From Streptomyces flaveus (GTDB lineage Bacteria; Actinomycetota; Actinomycetes; Streptomycetales; Streptomycetaceae): a stretch of DNA of 64,000 nucleotides. Every line of letters begins with the position of its first letter. The first letter of the stretch is position 1. This document shows positions 24,939-33,943 of the stretch, in pieces. A model generated the notes under the pieces. It saw nothing but the letters and a program-made list of their open reading frames with translations, was not told the origin of the DNA and did no database searches. The translations under genes were made by a program, and so were the position numbers. The DNA is taken from assembly GCF_014647675.1 (NCBI RefSeq), contig NZ_BMPQ01000012.1, forward strand, positions 82,783 through 146,782. The letters run 5' to 3'.

Positions 24939-26537
24939 GTGGCGCCTGACACCATGGGCCTGGTGAACCAGGGGAGACAGAAAACGGGCGGACCGGCCGC
25001 CGTACGTGCGACGCAGACCACGTCGGCGAACAGCGGCTCTCCCTCGGCCTATGGCTCGGATTTCCTGCAGCTCGACGCTGGGGAAGCGCCCGTGGGTGGC
25101 AAGTCGGACTGGCTGGCCGGGCGCCTGCGCGAGGCGATGGCCGATGGCCGGCTGACGGTGGGCAGCAGCCTGCCGCCCACCCGGGTACTCGCCGCCGAGT
25201 TGCGGGTGTCTCGTGGGGTGGTCGCTGAGGCATACCGGCGGCTGACCGAGGACGGTCACATCGAAGGACGTCGACGTGGCGGAACCGTAGTGGTCGCGGT
25301 TCCCATTGCTGTGTCACCCATGACACCTCCCGGTCCCGGAACCGGGGCCGGAACCTCACGGCCCTCGGCCCCGGCCACCGCCAAGAGAGCCGTGCCCAGC
25401 ACGCTGTTCGTCGGCGAACCGGGCAACGACATCTTCGACGCGCTGCGTGCCGTCCGTGCCCGCATCGACTTCACCCCCGGCCAGCCCGATCTGACTGCGT
25501 TTCCCCGAGCGGCCTGGCTGAGAGCGGAACGAACCGTGCTCACCGAGCTATCCGCCGAGAACCTCGGCTACGGCGACCCTCGCGGCACCCCGCAGCTGCG
25601 CACTGCCATCGCCGGCTGGCTGGCACGCAGCCGCGGCATCCGGGCGGACCCGGACGAGGTGTTGGTCGTCGCCGGTACCGCGCAGGCGCTCACCCTGCTG
25701 CACCCGGTGCTGCGGGCGGACGGCATCGACGGCGTCGCAGTTGAGGACCCGGGCTCACTCGGCACCCGCCAGCATCTGCAGAACGGAGCCCTGGCCACCC
25801 CACCGGTGCCCCTCGACGACAGCGGTGTGCGCGTGGAGGCCCTGCGCGCCACCGGTGCTCGTGCGGTACTGCTCACGCCCGCCCACCAATTTCCCACCGG
25901 CGTGGTGACCAGCGGCGAGCGCCGCCGCGAACTGCAGCGCTGGGCCCAGGACGGCGGGCTGATTCTGGAGGACGACTACGACGCGGAACACCGCTACGAC
26001 CGGCCGCCGGTCCCCGCGCTCCGCGCGCTGCTCGCCGACCACGTGTGCTACATGGGCAGCGTGTCCAAACTGCTCGCACCGGCGCTGCGCATCGGCTGGG
26101 TGATACCGCCGCGCCGCCACCGTGACGCCCTGATCGACGCAAAACGCTTCACCGACCTGGGCAACGCCGTGCTGCCCCAGTTGGTGCTCGCCCGCCTGAT
26201 GGACTCCGGAGACCTGGAACGGCATCTGCGGCTGCTGCGCGGCCGTCACCGGCGGCGCCGCGACGCGATGATCAATGCCATCGCCGAACACCTGCCTGGC
26301 GCGGTCGTGCACGGCGCAGCGGCCGGTCTTCACCTGACCATCACCTACCGGGCAGAAGTCCCCGACCCCGAGCTCGCCACCGCCGCACTGGCCCGCGGCG
26401 TGAAGTGCCAGCCACTGTCGTGGCACCGCCGGCTGCCCGGACGCCCCGGCCTCGTCCTCGGCTATGCGGCCACCCCGGTCGGCGCCATCGCCGAAGGAAT
26501 CGCGATACTCGGCGAGGCACTGCGCGAACTGGCCTGA
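24939..26537 (+). CDS. MocR/GntR-family PLP-dependent regulator (PdxR-like)
   Basis: A 532-residue fusion of a winged-HTH and an aminotransferase fold. The GTG start sits 5 bp after CAGGAG; ATG 24954 is the alternative. The GntR domain contains LREAMADGRLTVGSSLPPTRVLAAELRVSRGVVAEAYRRL. The type-I aminotransferase domain includes ILEDDYDAEHRYDRPPVPALRALL and the PLP lysine in MGSVSKLLAPALRIGWV. MocR regulators sense amino-acid/PLP adducts. Here it probably controls the neighbouring exporter and B3/4 gene. It lies 42 bp downstream of that pair in the same direction, so it may be co-transcribed with them. Confidence 0.88.
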   Translation: MAPDTMGLVNQGRQKTGGPAAVRATQTTSANSGSPSAYGSDFLQLDAGEAPVGGKSDWLAGRLREAMADGRLTVGSSLPPTRVLAAELRVSRGVVAEAYRRLTEDGHIEGRRRGGTVVVAVPIAVSPMTPPGPGTGAGTSRPSAPATAKRAVPSTLFVGEPGNDIFDALRAVRARIDFTPGQPDLTAFPRAAWLRAERTVLTELSAENLGYGDPRGTPQLRTAIAGWLARSRGIRADPDEVLVVAGTAQALTLLHPVLRADGIDGVAVEDPGSLGTRQHLQNGALATPPVPLDDSGVRVEALRATGARAVLLTPAHQFPTGVVTSGERRRELQRWAQDGGLILEDDYDAEHRYDRPPVPALRALLADHVCYMGSVSKLLAPALRIGWVIPPRRHRDALIDAKRFTDLGNAVLPQLVLARLMDSGDLERHLRLLRGRHRRRRDAMINAIAEHLPGAVVHGAAAGLHLTITYRAEVPDPELATAALARGVKCQPLSWHRRLPGRPGLVLGYAATPVGAIAEGIAILGEALRELA

Positions 26538-26558
26538 AGAACTCCGGAGGGTTCCGTG

Positions 26559-27425
26559 ATGCGCGAGACGCCTCCGGTGTTGTGGCTGGGCGGGCCACCC
26601 GGGGCCGGCAAGTCGACCGTGGCCCGAGTGCTCGCACGGCGGCACGGGCTGCGGTGGTACAACGCGGACGCCCACACGTGGGAGCACCGGGACCGGGCGA
26701 TCGCGGCCGGGCACACGGCCGCGATCACGTGGGAGCGGATGCCGCGCGCCGAGCGTTGGACTGCGCCCGTCGAGGACATGGTCGCGATGTCGCTTCATCA
26801 CGAGCGTGGCCGGATGATCGTCGACGACGTACGCGCGCTCCCGCCCTCGCCCCTCGTCATCGCGGAGGGCACGCCCGTCACACCGTCCGTCACGGGTCCG
26901 GCCGGCCGGGCGGTGTGGCTGCTGCCGACTGCCGAGGTCCAGCACGACCGGCTCGTCGAGCGGGGTATGGCGCCGGGCGTGGGCGCCTTCCGGCTGTATC
27001 AGGCGCTGCGGCGGGAGATCGAGACGCAGGTCGAGGAGTACGGCGGACGCAAGCTGATCGTCGACGGGCGTCAGAGCGTGGCGGACACCGTCGCGGAGGT
27101 CGAGGCGCTGTTCGCCGAGGCCCTGGCCGAAGGTCCCGTGGCGGTGACGGCGGCCGAGCGCCGACGACTTCTGCGGTACGCCAACAGAGCCGCCGTCTCC
27201 CAGCATCAGCAGTTCGACGCCCGACCCTGGGCACCGGAGGGTGCGATGAGCACGGTGTACGCGTTCGCGTGTGAATGCGGGCACGAGGCGTGCACGGCGG
27301 ACGTGGAGCTTGCCGTCGCCGACTTTCCGGGGCTCCCCGATGAGAGCTCTCCGCCCGTCCTGACACCGGGACACCACGCGATCATGGTTGGGCCCGGCAC
27401 CAACTGCCCTGATAAACGCTCCTGA
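26559..27425 (+). CDS. P-loop kinase-like ATPase with Cys-rich tail
   Basis: The 288-residue protein starts MRETPPVLWLGGPPGAGKST; GTG 26556 is the alternative, and GGAGG ends at 26550. The Walker A is GGPPGAGKST, and IVDDVRALPPSPLVIAEGTP resembles the second Asp strand of shikimate/gluconate kinase-like proteins. A C-terminal tail of about 60 residues contains FACECGHEACTADVEL, a possible metal-binding Cys cluster separate from the kinase core. The substrate is not identifiable. It is 21 bp after the MocR gene, so it may belong to that transcription unit. Confidence 0.75.
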   Translation: MRETPPVLWLGGPPGAGKSTVARVLARRHGLRWYNADAHTWEHRDRAIAAGHTAAITWERMPRAERWTAPVEDMVAMSLHHERGRMIVDDVRALPPSPLVIAEGTPVTPSVTGPAGRAVWLLPTAEVQHDRLVERGMAPGVGAFRLYQALRREIETQVEEYGGRKLIVDGRQSVADTVAEVEALFAEALAEGPVAVTAAERRRLLRYANRAAVSQHQQFDARPWAPEGAMSTVYAFACECGHEACTADVELAVADFPGLPDESSPPVLTPGHHAIMVGPGTNCPDKRS

Positions 27426-27552
27426 CAGACGCTGACAAGGAGCAATGAGGGCAAGCTCCAGCATGTCGGTGACATGGCGGCGCAGTTGGGTGCCGCCGCG
27501 GTGGCGCCGACCACCACGATGCTCGGGGACGCCAAGTCGTAAGTCAGCACAG

Positions 27553-27594
27553 CGGAAGGGGCGGCGCCGGAATCCTCCGGTGCCGCCCCTTCCG
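27553..27594. terminator. Strong bidirectional terminator
   Basis: A long inverted repeat centred on AATCCT: CGGAAGGGGCGGC and CCGG on the left pair with CCGG and GCCGCCCCTTCCG on the right. It lies between the P-loop kinase (+) and the FG-GAP protein gene (-), so it can serve both. Confidence 0.85.
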
Positions 27595-27611
27595 GCTGTC
27601 TGTCTACCTGC

Positions 27612-29069
27612 TCAGGAGCCCGACATGGCGTTCGCGAACATGGGGTCGTCCCCCGAGTTCCCGATGCCCACGGACGACGCGCCGAAGTTCACCGCGCCGG
27701 TGGCCGTGATGCCTCTGGTGGAGCCGCGCAGGATCCATACGGCGCCGTCGTCGCTGTTCTCGCCGCCCGCGCCCACCGACAGGTCGGCGCGGCGGTCCTT
27801 GTTGTGGTCGGCGAGGTGGATGGCGTGGCCGAACATGTCCGCCGACTCGTTGGCGCCCGGGACACCCGGGGTGCCCTGGTTGAAGGACTGGGCGCCGGTT
27901 GCCGTCAGGCCGGAGGCGCCGCCGCGCAGCACCCAGACGTTGCCCGTCTGGTCCGCGGAGCCGATGGTCTCGAAGTCCGCGCCGACGGCGAGGTCCGGGT
28001 AGCCGTCACCGTTGACGTCGCCCGCGGCGAGTGTGCCACCGAACGAGTCGTGGTACTCGTCCGCTCCCGGCACACCCGAGGTGTCCTGGCTGAAGACGGC
28101 ACTGCGAGTGGTGTCGACGCCCGCCGCACCGCCGTAGAACACGGTGGCGTAGCCGCCCTTCGCCGTCTGGTCCATGACGGAGACGAAGTCGGTACCGACG
28201 ACCAGGTCGTCGTGCCCGTCGCGGTTGAAGTCGGCTGCGGTGAGCGAGGCGGGGTTGTCGTCGCTCACCTGGGTTTGCAGGGTGAGCCCGGCCGAGGAGC
28301 CCCGGTAGACGAAGGCACCGGCGAAGGAGCCCACCACCACGTCGTCCGCCCCGTCGTCATCGAAGTCCCCGGCGGTCAGCTGGACGGCGCCATGGGGGTA
28401 CCCGCCGGACTCGATCTGCGCGTCGAAGCGCAGCTTCCCGGCCGCGCCGCCGGACTTGGTGAAGCCGCCCTTGAAGATCCACACGTCCTTGCCGGTGGAA
28501 CCGACCGCCAGATCGGCCTTCCCGTCACCGGTGAAGTCACCGACCGCGAGGGACTGGCCGAACCGGTCGTGGCCCGACACGTTCGGGTCGCTGATCGCCG
28601 TGCCGCCTGACAGGCCGGACGAGCCGCCCCACAGGATCGTGACCGAACCACCGTCGACATCGCCGCTCACGTCCTCCAACGGTGTGCCCACGACGAGATC
28701 GCCGTAGCCGTCCCTGTTGAGGTCGCCGTGCGCGAGTTCGGTGCCGAAGCGGTCGGAGGTCTCCGAGGCGCCCGGCACGCCGGAGGAACTCTGCGATGTG
28801 GCCTTGTGGCGCGCGGCGCTGATACCGCTCGACGAGCCGTAGTTGACGACCACGGCGCCCGCCTTCGCCTTCCCGCCCGCGACAGCACCCGGGGCGCCGG
28901 TCGCCAGATCGCGGTAGCCGTCACCGTTGAAGTCGTCGGCGAGGCCCGACGCAGCGGCACTCGCACCGCCGGGCAGGGTGATGAGCAGGCCACCGGCTAA
29001 GGCGGCCGCGACGGCGGTGGCGCCCAGGACGACGGGACGCCGGGAGCGCTTGTGATGGGACCGGGACAC
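27612..29069 (-). CDS. Secreted FG-GAP (integrin-like beta-propeller) repeat protein
   Basis: The 485-residue protein has a GTG start behind AGAGGAA and a signal peptide (MSRSHHKRSRRPVVLGATAVAAALAGGLL). The mature part is seven repeats of the integrin alpha type, each containing a calcium-binding loop such as DFNGDGYRDLATGAPG, DLNRDGYGDLVVGTP, DFTGDGKADLAVGS and DVNGDGYPDLAVGA. It should form a beta-propeller acting as an extracellular adhesion or carbohydrate/protein-binding scaffold. No catalytic domain is attached. It ends at the shared terminator with the kinase gene. Confidence 0.9.
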   Translation of the reverse strand: MSRSHHKRSRRPVVLGATAVAAALAGGLLITLPGGASAAASGLADDFNGDGYRDLATGAPGAVAGGKAKAGAVVVNYGSSSGISAARHKATSQSSSGVPGASETSDRFGTELAHGDLNRDGYGDLVVGTPLEDVSGDVDGGSVTILWGGSSGLSGGTAISDPNVSGHDRFGQSLAVGDFTGDGKADLAVGSTGKDVWIFKGGFTKSGGAAGKLRFDAQIESGGYPHGAVQLTAGDFDDDGADDVVVGSFAGAFVYRGSSAGLTLQTQVSDDNPASLTAADFNRDGHDDLVVGTDFVSVMDQTAKGGYATVFYGGAAGVDTTRSAVFSQDTSGVPGADEYHDSFGGTLAAGDVNGDGYPDLAVGADFETIGSADQTGNVWVLRGGASGLTATGAQSFNQGTPGVPGANESADMFGHAIHLADHNKDRRADLSVGAGGENSDDGAVWILRGSTRGITATGAVNFGASSVGIGNSGDDPMFANAMSGS

Positions 29070-29224
29070 GGGTTCCTCTCAAGGACATACGTACGGACTC
29101 GAAGATGACCTCTGGTGAGCCTGAAGGGTTGTACGGGAAGGGGGAGGTTTTGGTGCTCCCGCCCAGGCCCGCTATCTCGTCCGCGCGACCGTGCGGAGCC
29201 TGGCGGCCGGGTCGCCACGAGATC

Positions 29225-29262
29225 TGGGCCGGGGCGTGCAACAGGGCGCACGCCCCGGCCCA
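29225..29262. terminator. Very stable hairpin upstream of the FG-GAP gene
   Basis: TGGGCCGGGGCGTG (29225-29238) is perfectly complementary to CACGCCCCGGCCCA (29249-29262). It is 33 bp after the end of the 150-residue gene (29295-29747), and is best read as the terminator of that gene. Confidence 0.8.
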
Positions 29263-29294
29263 GGCGACGGCGAGCGCGAAACCGGTCAGTCCAC

Positions 29295-29747
29295 TCAGTC
29301 CGCGATCATCCGGTTGGCGGACCACGCCCTGCGCTCAGTACTGCGCTCTCGCTGACGGCGTACGACATAGCGGCCGGGTGCGATGCCGGTGCCGCCGTGC
29401 TCCGGGTGGATGAGGTACGCGACCGCCGAGGTGTCGATCATGCCGAGGGCGAGGCCGGTCGCGTCGCGGAGGCCGCCGGTGAAGCGGCAGGTGCCCGGGT
29501 CCGCGACGAGCGAGTGCGGATTGCCGCCCGCGGCGCTCCGCAGCAGCTCGATACCCGCGGCAGGGACGTCCTGCCAGCGCGTGTAGTGGTGCGTGGAGAC
29601 GCTGTGTTCGACGAACGCGTACGGGATGACGATCAGGTCGCCCTGGGCCTGGAGACCGTCGACGACCGGGATGGCCACCTGACGTTCCAGGTGATCGAGG
29701 ACGTCGAGACCGGTGAGGTCGGTGAGTTCGGCGAGGGTCATGGTCAT
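29295..29747 (-). CDS. Hypothetical protein (150 aa)
   Basis: This gene starts MTMTLAELTDLTGLDVLDHLERQV after AAAGGTG. The sequence is compact and globular with alternating strands (VAIPVVDGLQAQGDLIVIPYAFVEHSV, GIELLRSAAGGNPHSLVADPGTCRF, GLALGMIDTSAVAYLIHPEHGGTGIAPG). It has no signal peptide or membrane segment. I do not recognise the family. It follows the frameshifted DUF6745 gene by 127 bp in the same direction and may be functionally paired with it. Confidence 0.7.
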   Translation of the reverse strand: MTMTLAELTDLTGLDVLDHLERQVAIPVVDGLQAQGDLIVIPYAFVEHSVSTHHYTRWQDVPAAGIELLRSAAGGNPHSLVADPGTCRFTGGLRDATGLALGMIDTSAVAYLIHPEHGGTGIAPGRYVVRRQRERSTERRAWSANRMIAD

Positions 29748-29874
29748 GTGGATCACCTTTGGGTGTGAGGGCCTGCGAAGGCTGCGTGAAAGTCCTTGAT
29801 GGGTACGGGAGTTGAGCACCGGGAAGGCCGAGAGCCGAGGGTCGGGCTTCGGGGCGTACGACCGCCCCACCGCC

Positions 29875-31180
29875 TCACGTACGGCGCACAAGTCCCGCGT
29901 ACTGCTCGCCGGACAGCCCATACGTCCAGCCGGCCGCCGAGAGGGGGTCCTCGAGGTGGTCGGGCACGCTGAGCCCGTAGCGCCGGCGGCGGCCGTCCGG
30001 TTCGACCGAGCCGTTGACGACGAGCAGCAGACGTGCGGGGCGGCCCCAGAGTTCGCGGGGCACGTCGTAGAGGTGGAGGTCGGAGCCGGGGTTGCCGGGG
30101 TCGCCGGTCGTGCCGACGAGCCGGAGGCGGGCCTGTTCGATGTAGGCGCCCCAGCCGATGCGTTCGATGGCGCTGCGGCGCACTTCGACGTTGCGCTCGG
30201 CGTGGATGCGTTCGACGGTCGGGGCGTTGATCACCCACTCCGGGACGTGGGTGCCGTGCAGGACGTGGACCTGCACCCCGTCCGCGTACAGAACGGCCGG
30301 TCCGTCGTCGCGGTGCAGCCGCAACTCTCCGTGGAAACCGCCCGGTTGAGGCTCGGTATGGATCTCGGTGGGCCGCTCGGCCATGACGCACATACCCTCG
30401 CCGGGCCACCACCAGCCCGTCGACCGGGCCAGCTCGACCCACAGGCCGAGTTGGTCCTGATCGTCACTCAGGTAGGTGGTCAATCCGACGCGTGCCATGA
30501 CGTCGTAGTGGGCGACCCAGGTGGCGTCGTGCTGGCCGTACCAGGCGAGCCCCGGTGAGTCCACGGCCGGAGGCAGCAGCTCCGTACGCACCGGAGCGCA
30601 TACCGAGTCGCGCAGGGTTTCAGTCAGCGCGTCGTACACGAGGGCTTCGACCACACGCTTCACCGGGACGCCCGCCGCGAGCGCCTCCTCGGGAGCCATG
30701 GTGCGTACCGATCCCGTTCCGGACACCCCCCATGTCCATGAGATCAGCGACGAGGACCGTTGCCCGATCCGGTCGTCCATGCGTTCCCGCAGTTCGGACG
30801 CCAGGGTGGCAAGCCGCGCGACCAGCGGCCAGCAGAAATTTCGCGCGGGCAGGGGCGGCGGCATCCAACCGCACGGGCCGGAAACGGTCACGGTGCTCGA
30901 GCACGACCTCCCGCGCCGCTGCCGGGGACGGAACCCAGACGAACTCGGGCGGAGGTTCGCCGATCAGGCGATACAGATCGGTGACGGCAGCCTCCGCCCT
31001 CGGCCGATCGGCCGGAAGCGTGGACAAGCCGTACCTGAGCCAGTCGTCGCCCAACACGCGTGCCAGAGCAACGCGTTCAGCATCGGATTCGGGCCAGGAG
31101 AAGGAGGGCCGGGAAAAGGAACTGCGCGCACTACGCGCGTCACGGAGCGATCCCCCTCGGGGATCCGACACGACGCTCAC
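29875..31180 (-). pseudogene. DUF6745-family gene interrupted by a frameshift
   Basis: Two overlapping minus-strand frames together make one protein. The N-terminal part (31180 to about 30840) contains DLYRLIGEPPPEFVWVPSP; the C-terminal part (about 30838 to 29875) continues WPLVARLATLASELRERMDDRIGQ and covers the conserved core (DVMARVGLTTYLSDDQDQLGLWVELARSTGWWWP ... GELRLHRDDGPAVLYADGVQVH). The natural join is inside GCGCGAAATTTCTGC near 30838, where one base too many (or two missing) breaks the frame. The N-terminal start is uncertain; GTG 31180 is one possibility. It may be a real pseudogene or a sequencing error in the A/T run. DUF6745 proteins have no established biochemical role. Confidence 0.65.
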
Positions 31181-31345
31181 CAGAGGGTGGCGGTGTCCGC
31201 CTCTCGAATCATCATGAGGAGGAGCGTGACAGGGGCGGGCAGAAACCCGCAACACCTTTTCCCGTACGTACGGGCGGCCCAGGCGTCCTTCGACACCCGA
31301 GCCGCCCGCCGGATCACCTCATCCGAACCTGCCGAACCGTTCGGA

Positions 31346-33829
31346 TCACCTCTCCTTGATCCTCAGGAACGTGACCGAGTTCCCCGGGAAGGTGTAAGTG
31401 AACTTGCTGCTCACCCCCTCGAAGGTGGACCTCACCGGGGCAACAGGCGTCTCCGTCTCGGAGTTGACCGCGTCGGGCGCCGCCTTCAGCGTCGTCACGG
31501 CGGCCTTCTTCGACGTCTTCAGACCGCCGAGGTCGATCGCCGTACGGGCGTCCGCCGCCTGGGCGTTGACCACCTTGACGATCACATCGCCGGTCTTCGC
31601 GTCGCGCGTGACGACCTGGCGGAACGGCTCGGCCGGCTTGTCGTCGGTGAAGCTGCCCCACTCCTTGCCGTCGAGGTAGAGGGTCACCTGACGGCCGCGG
31701 ACCTTGATGTCGACGTCGTACGCGCGGCCCGTCTCGATCGATCCGGCCTTGGAGATGAGCGTCGACTTGCCGCCGTCCGAGGCCTGTTCGACGGCGGACT
31801 GGGTGTTGTTCCAGCCGCCCAGGTTCCACCAGTAGTAGTTGCCGGTGTCCTTGACGCCGAAAGCGACGAGGAAGCCCTCCTTGCCGGACTTCTTGGTGGC
31901 CTTCACATGCAGGTCGTAGTCGTGCCAGGCCGGGTCGCCCGCCGACACCATGGTGTTCTCGGCGGCCTCGTCGGTCTGCACGTACTGCCCGTCCTGGACG
32001 CTCCAGCTGCCGCCGCCCGTGTGCGTCCACTTCGAGGCGTCACCGGAGAAGTCGTCGGTCAGCAGCGCCGAACCGTCCGCCGCAGTCACCTTCACATCGT
32101 CGTACGCGGCACTCGTCGCCCAGGTCGACAGTCCGACCGCACCCGAGATCGGGCCGCTCACCGAGGGCGTACCGGTCGCCTTGGAAGGCACGACCCGGTC
32201 GCCGACGTTGCGCATGAACAGCTTCTGGACCTCGTAGCTGGCCGAGTTCCAGGAGGCGTGGTTGTTGAACCAGATCATGTCGGGGCGCCACTGCACGTAG
32301 TCCTCGTTGGCGAGCAGCGGGGCGTACGAGGCGAGCTTCACGATGTCCGCGTTGCGCTCAAGGCCGGTCATGAACGCGGCTTCGGAGAGGGCGTTCTTGA
32401 AGGCGTTGCCCTGCGAGGCGTACTCGCCGAGGAAGACCTTGGGGCCCTTCCTGTCGTACGAGTCGTAGCGGTCGTTGTTCTGCAGGAACCACTGCGGGCT
32501 GTTGTAGTAGTGCTCGTCGACCATGTCGACGTTGCCCTCGCGGTTGAGCTTCCAGGCCGTGTCGAAGGTCGAACCGCTGTCGTCCGGGCCGGAGTTGGAG
32601 ATGATGGTGATGTCCGGGTACTTCGCCTCGATGGCGGCGCGGAACTGCTTGAACCGTTCGAAGAACTCGTTCGGCAGGTTCTCCTCGTTGCCGACCCCGA
32701 GGTGGGTGAGGTTGAAGGGCTTCGGGTGGCCCATCTTCGCCCGCTTCTTGCCCCACTCGCTGGTCACGGGGCCGTTGGCGAACTCGATGAGGTCCAGGGT
32801 GTCCTGGATGTGGCGCTTGAGGAGCGCGTCGTCGTCGATGGCCTTGTTCTGGCCGCAGCCGGTGACGAGGGCGGGCACTACGGGCAGCGGCATGGCGCCG
32901 ATGTCCTCGGAGAACTGGAAGTACTCGTAGTAGCCGAGGCCGTAACTCTGGTTGTAGCCCCAGAAGTTGGCGTTCGTCGCGCGCTGCTCGACGGGGCCGA
33001 TGGTGTCCTTCCACTGATACGAGCGCTTGCGCTGCCAGCCGGAGGCCTCGTCGTATCCCTCCATGCTGCCGGTGTTGACCAGGCAGCCGCCCGGGAAGCG
33101 CACGAAGGACGGGTCGAGAGCGGCGATCTTCTCGGCGAGGTCCCTACGCAGGCCGTGACCCTTGTACGTGTCGCGCGGCAGAAGCGAGATCATGTCCAGC
33201 GCGACGGGGCTCCCGGCGGCGACGGTGAGGCGGCCGGTGGTGCTCGTACGGGTCGCGGTGAACTTCGCCGTGTACTTGGCCCAGCCGCCACGCGCGGCGA
33301 CCTTGCGGGCCTCGGCGAGCGCGCCGTCGGCGTCCGCCAGGGTCACGGTGAGGGCGGAGGCCTGGTCTGCGCGGGCCCAGAGCGAGAAGTTGTAGACCTT
33401 GCCCTTCTCGACCGAAATCCCGGTGTTGTAACCGGAGTTGGTGACGGACGAACCGCCGTCCAGGGTGAGGTAGGTGCGGTTGCGTTCGTGGAGGCGGCCG
33501 TCGTCGTTCACGGCCTTCGCGGTGCCCGTGGTGGCCCAGGAGGTGAGGGGCGTGTACGAGGCGTGGTCGGCCGTCGAGTACTCGAACGACCGGTTCTGCA
33601 CGAGCTCTGAATAAAGGCCGCCGTCCGCGGCCCGGTTGATGTCCTCGAAGAAGACTCCGTACATCGTGTCGTCGATCTTCGCGCCCTTGGTCTTCGGGTC
33701 GACGGTGATCGCGTAGTCGGTGGTGTCCTCGGCGGCGGCGTTCCCGGGGGCGGCCGGGACGAGGAACGAGGCGGCCATGATGCCGGTGGCCGTCAGGGCG
33801 AGTCTCCAGCGGGTGCGGGTGCGTGACAT
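31346..33829 (-). CDS. Secreted GH51 alpha-L-arabinofuranosidase
   Basis: The 827-residue protein begins MSRTRTRWRLALTATG with a signal peptide ending near GNAAAED. The GH51 (beta/alpha)8 core contains DTMYGVFFEDINRAADGGLYSELVQNRSFE, RFPGGCLVNTG, the acid/base Glu in LGVGNEE and the nucleophile Glu in KVFLGEYASQGN. Carbohydrate-binding-like beta domains lie before (about residues 75-205) and after the core, and the C-terminal part includes a laminin-G-like segment (FSGDASKWTHTGGGSWSVQDGQ). It releases arabinofuranose from plant hemicellulose. The upstream inverted repeat is a likely sugar-responsive operator. Confidence 0.92.
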   Translation of the reverse strand: MSRTRTRWRLALTATGIMAASFLVPAAPGNAAAEDTTDYAITVDPKTKGAKIDDTMYGVFFEDINRAADGGLYSELVQNRSFEYSTADHASYTPLTSWATTGTAKAVNDDGRLHERNRTYLTLDGGSSVTNSGYNTGISVEKGKVYNFSLWARADQASALTVTLADADGALAEARKVAARGGWAKYTAKFTATRTSTTGRLTVAAGSPVALDMISLLPRDTYKGHGLRRDLAEKIAALDPSFVRFPGGCLVNTGSMEGYDEASGWQRKRSYQWKDTIGPVEQRATNANFWGYNQSYGLGYYEYFQFSEDIGAMPLPVVPALVTGCGQNKAIDDDALLKRHIQDTLDLIEFANGPVTSEWGKKRAKMGHPKPFNLTHLGVGNEENLPNEFFERFKQFRAAIEAKYPDITIISNSGPDDSGSTFDTAWKLNREGNVDMVDEHYYNSPQWFLQNNDRYDSYDRKGPKVFLGEYASQGNAFKNALSEAAFMTGLERNADIVKLASYAPLLANEDYVQWRPDMIWFNNHASWNSASYEVQKLFMRNVGDRVVPSKATGTPSVSGPISGAVGLSTWATSAAYDDVKVTAADGSALLTDDFSGDASKWTHTGGGSWSVQDGQYVQTDEAAENTMVSAGDPAWHDYDLHVKATKKSGKEGFLVAFGVKDTGNYYWWNLGGWNNTQSAVEQASDGGKSTLISKAGSIETGRAYDVDIKVRGRQVTLYLDGKEWGSFTDDKPAEPFRQVVTRDAKTGDVIVKVVNAQAADARTAIDLGGLKTSKKAAVTTLKAAPDAVNSETETPVAPVRSTFEGVSSKFTYTFPGNSVTFLRIKER

Positions 33830-33885
33830 GGATACTCCGCGGCTCTGGTGTCGGTTTTCTCGGCTGTTCTCAGCGGCACTAAGTG

Positions 33886-33920
33886 GTTCGAAATATCGGA
33901 CAATGATCAATACTTCGAAC
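33886..33920. promoter_or_regulatory. GTTCGAA-N21-TTCGAAC inverted repeat between GH51 and DUF6314 genes
   Basis: Perfect 7-bp arms (33886-33892 and 33914-33920) flank an AT-rich centre that also contains TATCGGACAATGATC. The region is unusually AT-rich for this genome, lies 57 bp upstream of the arabinofuranosidase start and faces the divergent DUF6314 gene. A regulator site for one or both is likely; the regulator is not encoded nearby. Confidence 0.5.
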
Positions 33921-33943
33921 GGCAAGATAGGGAGGGGGTTGGA

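Noticed and set aside
30521..33610. 1029-codon plus-strand frame opposite the GH51 gene
   Set aside because: Its composition is Arg/Gly/Val-rich shadow sequence, and the minus strand encodes a complete arabinofuranosidase with catalytic motifs.
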